Below, one piece after another: positions 7,192 through 15,432 of a DNA stretch of 33,031 nucleotides. The notes below the pieces were generated by a model. That model had not been told where the DNA came from and searched no databases. It worked only from the letters and a program-made list of their open reading frames with translations. Both the position numbers and the translations under genes were made by a program. Origin of the DNA: JAAUSY01 sp964526735 (GTDB taxonomy: Bacteria; Chloroflexota; Chloroflexia; Chloroflexales; Chloroflexaceae); the NCBI GenBank assembly GCA_964526735.1, contig CAZGLO010000039.1, positions 1 to 33,031 of the forward strand, given 5' to 3'. The first letter of the stretch is position 1; every line of letters begins with the position of its first letter.

Positions 7192-8370
7192 GTGTTGAAT
7201 GAACGTCGCCAACATATATTGAAGCTTGTGGTGCAGGAATTTATTGACCGCGCCACCCCCGTGGCGTCGGAGTCGCTGGTTAAGAAGTATGGGCTTCCCA
7301 TCTCCTCCGCGACCGTCCGCAATGAGCTTGCCTCCCTTGAAGAGATGGGGTATCTCGTGCAGCTACACACGTCGGCGGGACGCGTGCCGACTGACACCGG
7401 CTACCGCTTCTTTGTCGAGCACCTGATGGAAAGCGATAGTTTGTCGTTGAGTGAGCAGGGTAATATCTACGGCCAATTTGAGCAGGCGCGGTTTGATGTG
7501 GATGAGTGGATTCGGCTCGCCGCGACGGTGCTTGCGCAGACAACCAACAATGCATCGGTCATCACGCCGCCGCGCGCCTACCAGACCCGCTTCAAGCACC
7601 TGGAACTCGTCTCTATCCACGAGACGGTCGTGCTCATGGTCTTGGTCTTGCACGATGGCGCAGTGGATCAACAGACCCTGCTCCTCAAGCACAAGGTGGA
7701 ACAGGATGAATTACGCCGCATTGCCGATGGTATCAACGAACAGTGCCAAAATAAGCCGGTCGCGGCGATAGAACAAGAATTGAAGAAGTGGCAGCAACAA
7801 GCAGTCGATAACGTGTCAGGCAAGGCTGCGGGCGAAGCCAAAGGTGAAATCGAAAAGACCGACACGCCCATCCAACAGCAGCCGGATGTCTCATTGGAGC
7901 AACAAGTCCTCGAATTGGTCGTCCATTCTATGCGCCGCTTTGAGAGCCAAATCAACGAAGAGATACGCAGCGAGGGGCTGCTTGAGATGTTGAGCCAGCC
8001 GGAATTTCTCCCCGCCGCCCTCAAAGAGGAAGACACGGAGCGGGCGATTGAGCGCATCCGGCATATGCTGAGCATTCTCACCAGCACCAAGGTCTTGGGG
8101 CGCTTGATTGTGCAGACCCTTGCGAGTGACGACGTTCAGGTGGTTATTGGCGGCGAACACACCACCCAAGAGATGCGCGAGTATAGCGTGGTATTGACAC
8201 GATACGGAGTTGAGGGTACTGTAAGTGGAGTTCTGGGGGTGGTAGGCCCAACGCGGATGTCCTACCCCCGCTCTATCTCAACCGTTCGGTACACTTCAGT
8301 TGTATTGAGCAAGTTTTTGCGTGAATTATATGGCTCAACGCCAATAGAATCGGAAGGAAAGGAACCATAG
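7192..8370 (+). CDS. hrcA: Heat-inducible transcription repressor HrcA
   Basis: Represses class I heat-shock operons, with activity tuned by GroEL. The N-terminal winged helix is clear: LNERRQHILKLVVQEFIDRA, then PVASESLVKKYGLPISSATVRNELASLEEMGYL and HTSAGRVPTDTGYRFFV (residues 1-80). The C-terminal GAF-like part ends with IGGEHTTQEMREYSVVLTRY, GVLGVVGPTRMSYPRSISTV and a final dimer helix. At 392 residues it is about 45 longer than usual. The excess is a hydrophilic insert near 195-240 (KKWQQQAVDNVSGKAAGEAK and onward). The start is a GTG with GGAAAGG upstream. First gene of a plus-strand unit, four bases before grpE. Confidence 0.93.
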   Translation: MLNERRQHILKLVVQEFIDRATPVASESLVKKYGLPISSATVRNELASLEEMGYLVQLHTSAGRVPTDTGYRFFVEHLMESDSLSLSEQGNIYGQFEQARFDVDEWIRLAATVLAQTTNNASVITPPRAYQTRFKHLELVSIHETVVLMVLVLHDGAVDQQTLLLKHKVEQDELRRIADGINEQCQNKPVAAIEQELKKWQQQAVDNVSGKAAGEAKGEIEKTDTPIQQQPDVSLEQQVLELVVHSMRRFESQINEEIRSEGLLEMLSQPEFLPAALKEEDTERAIERIRHMLSILTSTKVLGRLIVQTLASDDVQVVIGGEHTTQEMREYSVVLTRYGVEGTVSGVLGVVGPTRMSYPRSISTVRYTSVVLSKFLRELYGSTPIESEGKEP

Positions 8371-8373
8371 CGT

Positions 8374-9009
8374 ATGCAGGAACAGCATATTGATGATATG
8401 AAGGAAAGCACTGCGGGAGTAACTGAAGAGCAAGAGGTCGTACAGGGGGAAGTGGTTGAGGGCGAAGTGATGTCGCAAGAGGGATCTGCATCGGACGCCT
8501 CTTCCGCACCCGCCCCTGAACAGTCAGGTGGCTCAGGAGAGATGGAAGAACGCATCAAGAAACTTGAAGCACAGTCGGCAGAGTATCACAACCAATGGCT
8601 GCGCGCGATTGCTGACTATAAAAACTACAAGCGCCGCGCCGAAGCCGAACGCGATGAACTCAAACGCAGCGCAAGCGCCGGTCTCATCATCAAGCTGCTC
8701 CCCATTATTGACGACTTTGAGCGGGCGATGGAGAGTGTGTCGCCAGAGGTCGCCGAAACACCGTGGTGGCAGGGCACGCAGATGATCGCCCAGAAGTTCA
8801 CTATGGTCTTGGAGAGCGAGGGCGTGGCTCCTATTGAGGCCGCCGGTCAGATGTTTGACCCCAACGTCCACCATGCCGTCGTCTACGAAGAGACAGACGA
8901 CGAAGATGGCAAGGTCACTGAGGTGCTTCAGAAAGGGTATATGCAAGGAGACCGGGTATTGCGGCCTGCGATGGTCAAGGTAAGCAAGAACACGGCAAAC
9001 AACGGCTAA
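8374..9009 (+). CDS. grpE: Nucleotide exchange factor GrpE
   Basis: Co-chaperone that releases ADP from DnaK. The 211-residue product has a long acidic, disordered N-terminus (about 1-50) and the dimerising coiled coil (MEERIKKLEAQSAEYHNQWL). The core follows: RAIADYKNYKRRAEAERDEL, LLPIIDDFERAM, and the beta-domain signature MFDPNVHHAVVYEETDDEDG then VLQKGYMQGDRVLRPAMVKV. The ATG at 8374 follows GGAAAGGA, and the gene starts three bases after the hrcA stop, which indicates coupled expression. dnaK follows 31 bases on. Confidence 0.95.
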   Translation: MQEQHIDDMKESTAGVTEEQEVVQGEVVEGEVMSQEGSASDASSAPAPEQSGGSGEMEERIKKLEAQSAEYHNQWLRAIADYKNYKRRAEAERDELKRSASAGLIIKLLPIIDDFERAMESVSPEVAETPWWQGTQMIAQKFTMVLESEGVAPIEAAGQMFDPNVHHAVVYEETDDEDGKVTEVLQKGYMQGDRVLRPAMVKVSKNTANNG

Positions 9010-9040
9010 AAAGCACCTAGAAAGTGGCAGGACGAACGGC

Positions 9041-10963
9041 ATGCCAAATGTGATTGGCATTGATTTGGGGACAACCAACTCTGTTGTAGCAGTAATAGAA
9101 GGGGGTGATCCGGTCGTCATCCCCAACGCCGAAGGGGAACGCATCACCCCGTCGGTCGTGGGGGTGAACAAGCACGGAGAGCGGCTTGTGGGGCAGGTGG
9201 CGCGGCGTCAAGCCGTCACCAATGCCGAGCATACCATCTTCTCGGTCAAGCGGTTCCAGGGCCGCACCTACGACGACCCAACGGTACAAGCAGATCAAGG
9301 ACGCATTCCCTACCAACTCCGCCCCTCCCCCAACGGCGGCATCCAGGTGGTGATGGGCGGGCGCGAATATGCCCCGCCACAAATCGCCGCCATGATCTTG
9401 CAAAAGCTCAAAGCCGATGCTGAAGCCTACTTGGGAGAGACGGTCGACCGGGCGGTGATTACCGTTCCGGCCTACTTCAACGACAGCCAGCGCCAAGCAA
9501 CCAAAGATGCCGGACGCATTGCGGGGTTGGAAGTACTCCGCATCATCAACGAGCCAACCGCCAGTGCATTAGCCTATGGCTTGCAAAAGCAGTCAGAGAC
9601 GCAATGTGTGGCCGTCTATGATATGGGCGGGGGCACGTTTGATATCTCCATCCTTGAGTTGAGCGAAGGCGTCGTTGAGGTCAAGGCCACCAGCGGCAAT
9701 ACCCACCTTGGCGGCGACGATTTTGACCAACGCATCATCGACTGGCTTGCAGAGCAGTTCGTTGAAGAGCACCAGATCGAGCTTCGGGAGGATCGTGTCG
9801 CATTGCAACGGCTCAAAGAGGCCGCCGAAAAGGCCAAAATGGAGCTAAGTAGCATGCTGCGCACCGAAATCAGCCTCCCCTTTATCACGGCGGATGAGCA
9901 CGGCCCCAAACACTTACAGGCCACCCTCAGCCGCGCCACGCTTGAGCAACTGTGTGCCGACTTGATAGAGCAAAGCATTGAGCCGGTCAAGCAAGCGCTG
10001 GAAGATGCCAACCTAACGCCCGAACAGATTGACGAGGTTATCTTGGTGGGGGGGCAAACACGTATGCCCGCCGTGCAACAGGCTGTGCGCGAATTCTTTG
10101 GCAAGGAGCCGAACAAGACCGTCAACCCGGATGAGGTGGTCGCTATTGGGGCGGCTGTCCAGGCGGGCGTCATCGATGGGGTGGTCAAGGATGTGTTGCT
10201 GCTTGATGTGACCCCCCTCACGCTCGGCATTGAAACGCTCGGCGGGATGATGGCCCCTCTCATTGAGCGCAATACGACGATCCCCACCCGCAAGAGCAAA
10301 ACCGTCTCGACGGCAAGCGATAACCAAGTGGCGGTTGAGATACACGTGCTGCAAGGGGAGCGGGCAGAGGTGAAGCTCAACAAGTCGCTTGGCAAGTTTG
10401 AGCTGACCGATATCGCTCCTGGGCCGCGCGGCGTCCCGCAAATTGAGGTGACATTTGACATTGACGTGAACGGTATCACGCACGTGTCGGCGCAAGACAA
10501 GGCGACTGGCAAAGAGCAGGGTATCACTATCACGGCGTCGTCGGGGCTGACCTCAGAGGAAATTGCGCGAATGATCGACGATGCGCAAACCCACCGTGAG
10601 GAAGACACCCAACGCCGTCAACACATCGCGGTGCAAAATGCGGCTGATAGCGCCATCTACGCCGCGCGGAAGCTCTTGCGGTTGGCGGGCGAGCGCGTGG
10701 ATGAGACCACCCTCCAAACCGTGCACGAGCGGATAGCCGCGTTGCAGGCGGTGTTGGAGAGCGATGACACCGCCACGATACAACAACAGACCGACGACCT
10801 CTCTGCCGCCCTGCAGCCTATCCACCTCATTTTGGCGAGTAAAAACGGAGATGGTCAGCAGCAGCAGAATGGGCAAGAGGGCGAACAGCAGCAGCAAGAG
10901 GGCGAACAGCAGCAAGATCGCCATGAAGACCCCAATGAACAGCACGAGAGCGAAAAAACCTAA
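9041..10963 (+). CDS. dnaK: Molecular chaperone DnaK (Hsp70)
   Basis: ATP-driven chaperone. The 640-residue product has IGIDLGTTNSVVAVIEGG at the N-terminus, phosphate-2 AVYDMGGGTFDISILEL (about 195-211), the adenosine motif EVILVGGQTRMPAVQQAV, the linker VKDVLLLDVTPLTLGIETLG and a full substrate-binding domain. The last ~35 residues are a Gln/Glu tract (GDGQQQQNGQEGEQQQQEGE and onward) ending EQHESEKT. The acidic EEVD-like or DDK endings usual in DnaK are replaced by this low-complexity tail. It lies between grpE (31 bases) and dnaJ (102 bases). Confidence 0.96.
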   Translation: MPNVIGIDLGTTNSVVAVIEGGDPVVIPNAEGERITPSVVGVNKHGERLVGQVARRQAVTNAEHTIFSVKRFQGRTYDDPTVQADQGRIPYQLRPSPNGGIQVVMGGREYAPPQIAAMILQKLKADAEAYLGETVDRAVITVPAYFNDSQRQATKDAGRIAGLEVLRIINEPTASALAYGLQKQSETQCVAVYDMGGGTFDISILELSEGVVEVKATSGNTHLGGDDFDQRIIDWLAEQFVEEHQIELREDRVALQRLKEAAEKAKMELSSMLRTEISLPFITADEHGPKHLQATLSRATLEQLCADLIEQSIEPVKQALEDANLTPEQIDEVILVGGQTRMPAVQQAVREFFGKEPNKTVNPDEVVAIGAAVQAGVIDGVVKDVLLLDVTPLTLGIETLGGMMAPLIERNTTIPTRKSKTVSTASDNQVAVEIHVLQGERAEVKLNKSLGKFELTDIAPGPRGVPQIEVTFDIDVNGITHVSAQDKATGKEQGITITASSGLTSEEIARMIDDAQTHREEDTQRRQHIAVQNAADSAIYAARKLLRLAGERVDETTLQTVHERIAALQAVLESDDTATIQQQTDDLSAALQPIHLILASKNGDGQQQQNGQEGEQQQQEGEQQQDRHEDPNEQHESEKT

Positions 10964-11065
10964 TCGTTAAGATAGGAAATGCCCATTAATGATCGTTTGG
11001 GTAGACATGACGGTTGTGGGCAAGAAGAAACAATGGAAAACATCTTTATGTGGTAAGGAAGTTCT

Positions 11066-12208
11066 ATGTCAACCACAAAACGTGACTATTACGAAGTGCT
11101 TGGTGTTTCACAAACTGCTTCTTCCGAAGAGATAAAGAAAGCATTTCGCCGTCTGGCGCGCGAATATCACCCTGATGTCAACAAAGATGCCGCGGCGGCT
11201 GATATGTTCAAGGAGATCAACGAAGCCTACGAAGTGCTCTCCGACAGCCAAAAACGCGCTATGTACGACCGCTTTGGCCACAACATGCCCGGCGGCATGG
11301 GTGGGGGAGGCGCTGGCTTCGATCCCTTCGACGGCTTTGGCGGCAGCGATGCCTTTGGTACCATCTTTGAGACGTTCTTTGGCGGCGGGTTTAGCGGTGG
11401 GCGCTCCCAACGCGGCCCGCAACGCGGCGCGGATCTTCGCTACCACCTGACGCTCTCATTTGAGGAGGCCGTCTTTGGCTGCGAGAAAGATATTGAGTTC
11501 CGCCGCTTAGAGGGTTGTACCTCATGCCAGGGGAGCGGTGCCGAAAAAGGCACGGAACCAGTCAAATGCTCCCGCTGCAACGGCACCGGCGAGTTGCGCC
11601 AACGTTCCCCGCTCTTCAACATGGTGACGGTCACCGCGTGTGACCAATGCAATGGGACAGGAAAGGTCATCCCCGTGCCGTGCCGGATGTGCCGCGGCGA
11701 GGGCCGTGTCCGCCAAACCCGCAACATCACCGTGAAAGTGCCTGCGGGCGTGGATGAAAGCTCCCAAATCCGCATTTCGGGCGAGGGCGAGCCCGGGCCA
11801 CGAAGCGGGCCACGCGGTAATCTCTACGTTACCCTTTCCATCCAGCCACACGAGTTCTTTGTGCGCGAGGGCAATGATATCATCTTGGAGCTACAACTGA
11901 ATGTGGCACAAGCTGCTCTCGGCGATGAGATTGCCGTCCCTACGGTCGATGGCGAGGAACACGTCAAGATTCACGTCGGCACCCAAACTGGCCACGTTAT
12001 CCGGCTGCGCGGCAAAGGTGTACCCTATTTGCGGCAGGGCGGACGGGGCGATCAATTGGTCGTGACACGGGTGATGGTGCCTGAAAAGCTGACCGATGAG
12101 CAACGCCGTCTCTTCCAAGAGCTTGCCAAGACGCTTGAGACCGTGAACCCGGGCGAAGGACGGGATGAAGGGTTCTTTTCGCGTTTGCGAGATGCATTAG
12201 GGATGTAA
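11066..12208 (+). CDS. dnaJ: Chaperone DnaJ (Hsp40)
   Basis: Stimulates DnaK ATPase and delivers clients. The 380-residue product has a J domain (RDYYEVLGVSQTASSEEIKK, with HPD in REYHPDVNKD), a Gly/Phe-rich linker (GGMGGGGAGFDPFDGFGG), and four CxxCxGxG zinc repeats (CTSCQGSG, CSRCNGTG, CDQCNGTG, CRMCRGEG, about 150-215). Both C-terminal beta domains follow. This is a complete type I DnaJ of normal length. The start has AAGGAAG upstream. The 102-base gap before it shows no clear promoter. rlmB begins 8 bases after its stop. Confidence 0.95.
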   Translation: MSTTKRDYYEVLGVSQTASSEEIKKAFRRLAREYHPDVNKDAAAADMFKEINEAYEVLSDSQKRAMYDRFGHNMPGGMGGGGAGFDPFDGFGGSDAFGTIFETFFGGGFSGGRSQRGPQRGADLRYHLTLSFEEAVFGCEKDIEFRRLEGCTSCQGSGAEKGTEPVKCSRCNGTGELRQRSPLFNMVTVTACDQCNGTGKVIPVPCRMCRGEGRVRQTRNITVKVPAGVDESSQIRISGEGEPGPRSGPRGNLYVTLSIQPHEFFVREGNDIILELQLNVAQAALGDEIAVPTVDGEEHVKIHVGTQTGHVIRLRGKGVPYLRQGGRGDQLVVTRVMVPEKLTDEQRRLFQELAKTLETVNPGEGRDEGFFSRLRDALGM

Positions 12209-12215
12209 CCTCACC

Positions 12216-13058
12216 ATGGCAGATATGCTCTATGGCAAGAATGGGGTGCGTGAAGCACTCAGGGCGGGGCGGCGCGCTATGCACCGGCTGTGGGTGGTGG
12301 AGCGGGAACGCGACGGAACAGAACGAACTCCTCGTTCAACCCGCTCGAACCGCCAACCCAATGGCCAGAAAGCGACGCAACGTGGCGATCCGCGAATGCG
12401 TGAGGTGGTGGAGCTGGCAGAGCAGTTGGGGATACCTGTCGCCTCCTGCGACCGGCGCACCCTCGACTCGCGATTACGTGGCACTCAGCAGCCCAATCAA
12501 CCTAATCATCAGGGGGTAGCTCTTGAGACAGGAGACTACCCCTACGTTGACCTTGAAGATTGTATCGAGGTGGCGCACGACCGGCGGGAAACACCACTCT
12601 TGCTCCTCCTCGATCACATTCAAGACCCGCAAAACGTCGGCACGCTCCTCCGCACGGCAGACATCGCCCACGTTCACGGGGTGGTCTTGTTGAGCCGCCG
12701 GTCGGCGTCTATCACACCTGCGGTGGTCAATGCGAGCAGCGGGGCGACTGAACATCTCGCCATCGCCCAAGAGACGAACCTTGTCCAAGCGATAAAGACG
12801 CTCAAAAAGCACGGGATCTGGGTGGCGGGGGTTGAGAATGATGAACGCGCCACTCCCTTCGATCAGACTGACCTGGCAATGCCGCTTGCGCTGGTGATGG
12901 GCGCGGAAGGGACTGGGCTTGCCCGCCTGACGCGGGAACACTGCGATTTCTTCGTCAACCTGCCGATGCAAGGAAACATTGAGTCGCTCAATGTGGCGGT
13001 GGCGGGGAGTATCGTGCTCTATCATACCTGGCGGCAGCGGGCCAAACCAGAAGGCTAG
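12216..13058 (+). CDS. rlmB: 23S rRNA 2'-O-methyltransferase, RlmB/TrmH (SpoU) family
   Basis: Transfers a methyl group to a ribose 2'-OH, probably of 23S rRNA. The N-terminal part MADMLYGKNGVREALRAGRR is the substrate-binding start of RlmB. The SPOUT knot motifs are intact: motif 1 QDPQNVGTLLRTADIAHVHG, motif 2 LALVMGAEGTGLARL, motif 3 NLPMQGNIESLNVAVAGSIV. A basic/polar insertion (about 35-60, TPRSTRSNRQPNGQKATQRG) lengthens the N-domain, giving 280 residues against about 245-260 for RlmB. It is tightly linked to dnaJ (7 bases between). Another SpoU rRNA target is possible. Confidence 0.85.
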   Translation: MADMLYGKNGVREALRAGRRAMHRLWVVERERDGTERTPRSTRSNRQPNGQKATQRGDPRMREVVELAEQLGIPVASCDRRTLDSRLRGTQQPNQPNHQGVALETGDYPYVDLEDCIEVAHDRRETPLLLLLDHIQDPQNVGTLLRTADIAHVHGVVLLSRRSASITPAVVNASSGATEHLAIAQETNLVQAIKTLKKHGIWVAGVENDERATPFDQTDLAMPLALVMGAEGTGLARLTREHCDFFVNLPMQGNIESLNVAVAGSIVLYHTWRQRAKPEG

Positions 13059-13115
13059 GATCTTAGATGACTACAGAGAAATCTACCGATACGCAGCATT
13101 CGCAAAGGAGGCTCC

Positions 13116-13283
13116 ATGAATAAATTGCTCTTCACCTTGATCATCGGAATAGTCGGCAGTGCGGCGGTGTTTTGGATTATCGATTTGCAGCGTCGGCTCC
13201 AGGCGGCACGCATTCGCGGGGATATGTACCGAGATATCTCCATCCGATTGGATCGTCGCCTCTCACACCAAGAAACGACGTGA
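13116..13283 (+). CDS. Small single-span membrane protein, 55 aa
   Basis: A short frame that length filters would miss: MNKLLFTLIIGIVGSAAVFW then IIDLQRRLQAARIRGDMYRD and ISIRLDRRLSHQETT. Residues 3-25 form one hydrophobic helix, followed by an Arg-rich cytoplasmic amphipathic tail (positive-inside suggests N-out). A near-perfect AAAGGAGG ribosome site lies five bases before the ATG, the best in the window, and the gene sits between rlmB and the GNAT gene in one direction. I do not recognise the family. The membrane helix and ribosome site make it likely real. Confidence 0.7.
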   Translation: MNKLLFTLIIGIVGSAAVFWIIDLQRRLQAARIRGDMYRDISIRLDRRLSHQETT

Positions 13284-13292
13284 GCAGACGTT

Positions 13293-14003
13293 GTGACCAT
13301 TAGCTCGCCTACCCCGCCCCCCCCCCCTGACGATGATACATCTCTCTTGCGAGACGTGCGTATTCGTCCAGCAACCCTCCAGGATATCAACCAGATCATC
13401 GGCCTTCACTGCGAAGCGTTTGCCGATAAGTTCGGGGGAGCCTTCGGAAGCAACGGTATCACACGAGGAGCAACCGCATTGGCAATGGCATGGCGACGAC
13501 AAGGTAGCTCAGCTTTGCGTGGTATGTTGGTTGCCGAGTGGGGAACGTATATCGTTGGCACGACGATGCTCCGCACGTGTGAGATGGGGAGCGATCACTC
13601 AGGGGCGATAGAAGGGGCATTCCAGCAGGTATTGGGGATGTGGGGAGCAACGCGCTCAATCTTTGCGCTCTCGCTCCTGAGCCACCACGTTGGTCGTAAC
13701 GAGGGGTTTATCACCGATGTTGCTGTTTTGCAACCCTTTCGGCGGCGCGGGGTAGCGCGGTTGTTGTTGGGCGAGGCAGAATATCGTGCGTGTGCACACT
13801 ATGGCAAGAAATACTTGGGGCTGTTTGTGAGCAGTGGGAACAGAGGCGCGCGGTCGCTCTACGAGGCACTTGGGTTTGAATCGGTCTATGTGCGCAAGTC
13901 GTGGCTCACGCAGCTCATCTTTGGGCAGCGAAAGTGGATCTATATGCGCAAAAACCTTATCCCTTGCGATGTCAGAACGCGGGTATGGCGAGGATGGGAA
14001 TAG
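13293..14003 (+). CDS. GNAT-family N-acetyltransferase, 236 aa
   Basis: Predicted to move an acetyl group from acetyl-CoA to an amine; substrate unknown. The GNAT core starts VRIRPATLQDINQIIGLHCE (about 21-40). The CoA-binding motif A is FITDVAVLQPFRRRGVARLL (about 144-163, R-R-x-G-x-A), followed by motif B GNRGARSLYEALGFESVYVR. The start is a GTG, 9 bases after the small membrane protein gene; its ribosome site is weak. A poly-proline stretch at residues 7-12 is coded by an 11-C run. Last gene of the heat-shock block, closed by a strong terminator. Confidence 0.82.
   Translation: MTISSPTPPPPPDDDTSLLRDVRIRPATLQDINQIIGLHCEAFADKFGGAFGSNGITRGATALAMAWRRQGSSALRGMLVAEWGTYIVGTTMLRTCEMGSDHSGAIEGAFQQVLGMWGATRSIFALSLLSHHVGRNEGFITDVAVLQPFRRRGVARLLLGEAEYRACAHYGKKYLGLFVSSGNRGARSLYEALGFESVYVRKSWLTQLIFGQRKWIYMRKNLIPCDVRTRVWRGWE
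13317..13327 (+). repeat. Homopolymer of 11 C within the 5' end of the GNAT gene
   Basis: Codons 9-12 (CCC CCC CCC CCT) form an uninterrupted run of 11 C. Slippage by one base would shift the frame ahead of the acetyltransferase domain. In-frame TTG/GTG codons near 13347-13356 could still start the core domain. Confidence 0.8.
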
Positions 14004-14006
14004 AGA

Positions 14007-14045
14007 GGCCCGCTTTCTTAGGAAGAAAACGGGTCTTGTTTCTCT
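14007..14045 (+). terminator. Rho-independent terminator of the heat-shock block
   Basis: GGCCCGCTTTCTT (14007-14019) pairs with AAGAAAACGGGTC (14023-14035), 12 of 13 positions including one G-U, with a 3-base loop and a downstream TTGTTTCTCTT. It starts 4 bases after the GNAT stop codon. Confidence 0.75.
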
Positions 14046-14052
14046 TATCCTT

Positions 14053-14142
14053 CGTCAGCTACCCAGGGCTAAAGCACCTGGGCTTGTGCTCGCTCCTCCA
14101 CCCGTCGGTGGTGCAGCACAATAGGCTGGCTGACAACCAGCC
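14053..14142 (-). ncRNA. IS605-type right end with omega-RNA-like hairpins, next to the tnpB remnant
   Basis: On the minus strand three hairpins follow the TnpB RuvC-III codons: GGCTGG/CCAGCC (14142-14124), CCACC/GGTGG (14111-14098) and CCCAGG-TGCTTTAG-CCTGGG (14082-14062). The segment ends with GTAGCTGACG. The AAGCCC...GCTTTAG...GGGTAG layout is that of right ends of TnpB elements, where the omega RNA overlaps the 3' end of tnpB. Confidence 0.55.
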
Positions 14143-14432
14143 CGATATGCGATATTCACGGCAGCGTTCGTATCCGCAGCGGCGGTATGGCCGCACGAGA
14201 GGCAACAAAAATGGGATTGGGTCTTTCGATTGTTTTTATCACAATAGCCACATGCAGCACAGGTACGACTGGTGTTGCGCGGGTCAACCGCCACGACCAG
14301 TACACCAGCCTGTGCTGCTTTATAGACAATAAACGTGCGCAATTGTCGAAAGGCCCAACTCGTGCGAAGACGACGCTGCGAGCGTCTACAACCATTGTCC
14401 GTGCGCGTGCGAATATGGATGAATTGCTTGTC
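14055..14432 (-). pseudogene. tnpB: TnpB (IS200/IS605 RNA-guided nuclease), C-terminal fragment
   Basis: About 125 codons remain: HIRTRTDNGCRRSQRRLRTS, WAFRQLRTFIVYKAAQAGVL, then VDPRNTSRTCAACGYCDKNN, FCCLSCGHTAAADTNAAVNI. Visible are the four zinc-ribbon cysteines (CAAC, CLSC) and the RuvC-III aspartate in ADTNAAVNI. The N-terminal RNA-binding part and the RuvC-I and RuvC-II acidic residues are gone, so it cannot be an active nuclease. The remnant begins right at the ndk stop codon, without a start codon or ribosome site, and runs into a typical right end. A full TnpB is about 350-450 residues. Confidence 0.85.
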
Positions 14433-14885
14433 TTATTCTTCGTAGATCCAGCTATCAAGGCTGCGATCCATTGAGACCAACTCTTCTGGGCGGAAGAACA
14501 AGCTTACCTCTTGCTCACCATTCTCGGGTGAATCAGAAGCATGGATCAGGTTGCGCCCGATTTCAACGGCAAAATCCCCACGAATTGTCCCCATCGCGGC
14601 CTGTGCCGGGTTGGTTGCCCCAACAGTGTTGCGGACGATTTGGATGACATCGGCCCCCGTGACCACGGCGACGACCACCGGCCCAGACGTGATATAACTC
14701 ACCAGCTTTTGGAAGAAGGGCCGTTCTTTGTGCACTGCATAATGACGTTGGGCAAGCGCGTCGTCAATACGCATCATCTTGAGTCCGGCAAATTTGAGAC
14801 CTCGTTGTTCGAGCCGTGTGATAATCGACCCAACCAACCCACGCTGCACGGCATCTGGCTTGAGAATAATGAGCGACTTTTCCAT
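14433..14885 (-). CDS. ndk: Nucleoside diphosphate kinase
   Basis: Exchanges the gamma-phosphate between nucleoside di- and triphosphates. The 150-residue product starts MEKSLIILKPDAVQRGLVGS and carries the nucleotide-site residues (HYAVHKERPFF), TVGATNPAQAAMGTIRGDFA and the active-site histidine in NLIHASDSPENGEQEVSLFF. Length is normal (140-155). The ATG at 14885 is chosen over a TTG seven codons upstream because family members begin here. It has a promoter 120 bases upstream. Its stop codon abuts the tnpB remnant. Confidence 0.94.
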   Translation of the reverse strand: MEKSLIILKPDAVQRGLVGSIITRLEQRGLKFAGLKMMRIDDALAQRHYAVHKERPFFQKLVSYITSGPVVVAVVTGADVIQIVRNTVGATNPAQAAMGTIRGDFAVEIGRNLIHASDSPENGEQEVSLFFRPEELVSMDRSLDSWIYEE

Positions 14886-15006
14886 AAGTATGTTTCGGTT
14901 CCTCAACTCTATCAGAATAGCATCCCATTGGCACTCCCCACATACTCACCAACAGTATGAAGATGAAGAGGTGCGCTACCTACAGAGAGCGGCCAATGAC
15001 GGGGAT

Positions 15007-15035
15007 ATTGTACCGCAGAGGGGCAGGAGGCGCAA
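15007..15035 (-). promoter_or_regulatory. Promoter of ndk
   Basis: On the minus strand TTGCGC (15035-15030), 17 bases, TACAAT (15012-15007), about 120 bases before the ndk start. Confidence 0.6.
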
Positions 15036-15067
15036 TGCACACTGTCTGTATGCCGCGCGGGGCTGGG

Positions 15068-15415
15068 CTAAATAGGAACCGCCTCGCTGATACGCTTCGC
15101 GGCTCGTCGCATCTCCATCTTGACCAACCCCAGATTGACTGTCCGTTGGGTGATGACGACTAAGATGAGTTCTTTGGCCTCGAGCAAGAGAATAGAGCCA
15201 TCTTTCGCATCGATAATCGAATCGACAAGTGTTCCTACCCCGATGCGCTTGGTCGCTTTGTCTATCTCTCCAAACACTGCCGCCGACATCGCCCCCAAAA
15301 TCTCGGCATCTTCTTCATCGAGCAGCGTGCTGGCGACTACCAGACCATCCTTGCCAACGAGTAAACTCCCGATCACCCCGTCCACTCGGATCAGGTCTTC
15401 AACGATCCGTCGCAT
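15068..15415 (-). CDS. Roadblock/LC7-domain protein, 115 aa
   Basis: Roadblock/LC7 proteins are small dimeric regulators (often GAPs or platforms) of Ras-like GTPases such as MglA. The product MRRIVEDLIRVDGVIGSLLV has the fold's pattern throughout: GVIGSLLVGKDGLVVASTLL (about 13-32), the LGAMSAAVFGEIDKATKRIG helix, the DGSILLLEAKELILVVIT strand pair and a C-terminal NLGLVKMEMRRAAKRI helix. The second ATG (15415) is chosen because AAAGGT lies six bases before it; an ATG five codons upstream has no ribosome site. It lies downstream of the giant scaffold gene on the same strand, so it may be co-transcribed with it. Confidence 0.85.
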   Translation of the reverse strand: MRRIVEDLIRVDGVIGSLLVGKDGLVVASTLLDEEDAEILGAMSAAVFGEIDKATKRIGVGTLVDSIIDAKDGSILLLEAKELILVVITQRTVNLGLVKMEMRRAAKRISEAVPI

Positions 15416-15432
15416 AAATTGACCTTTCATAA

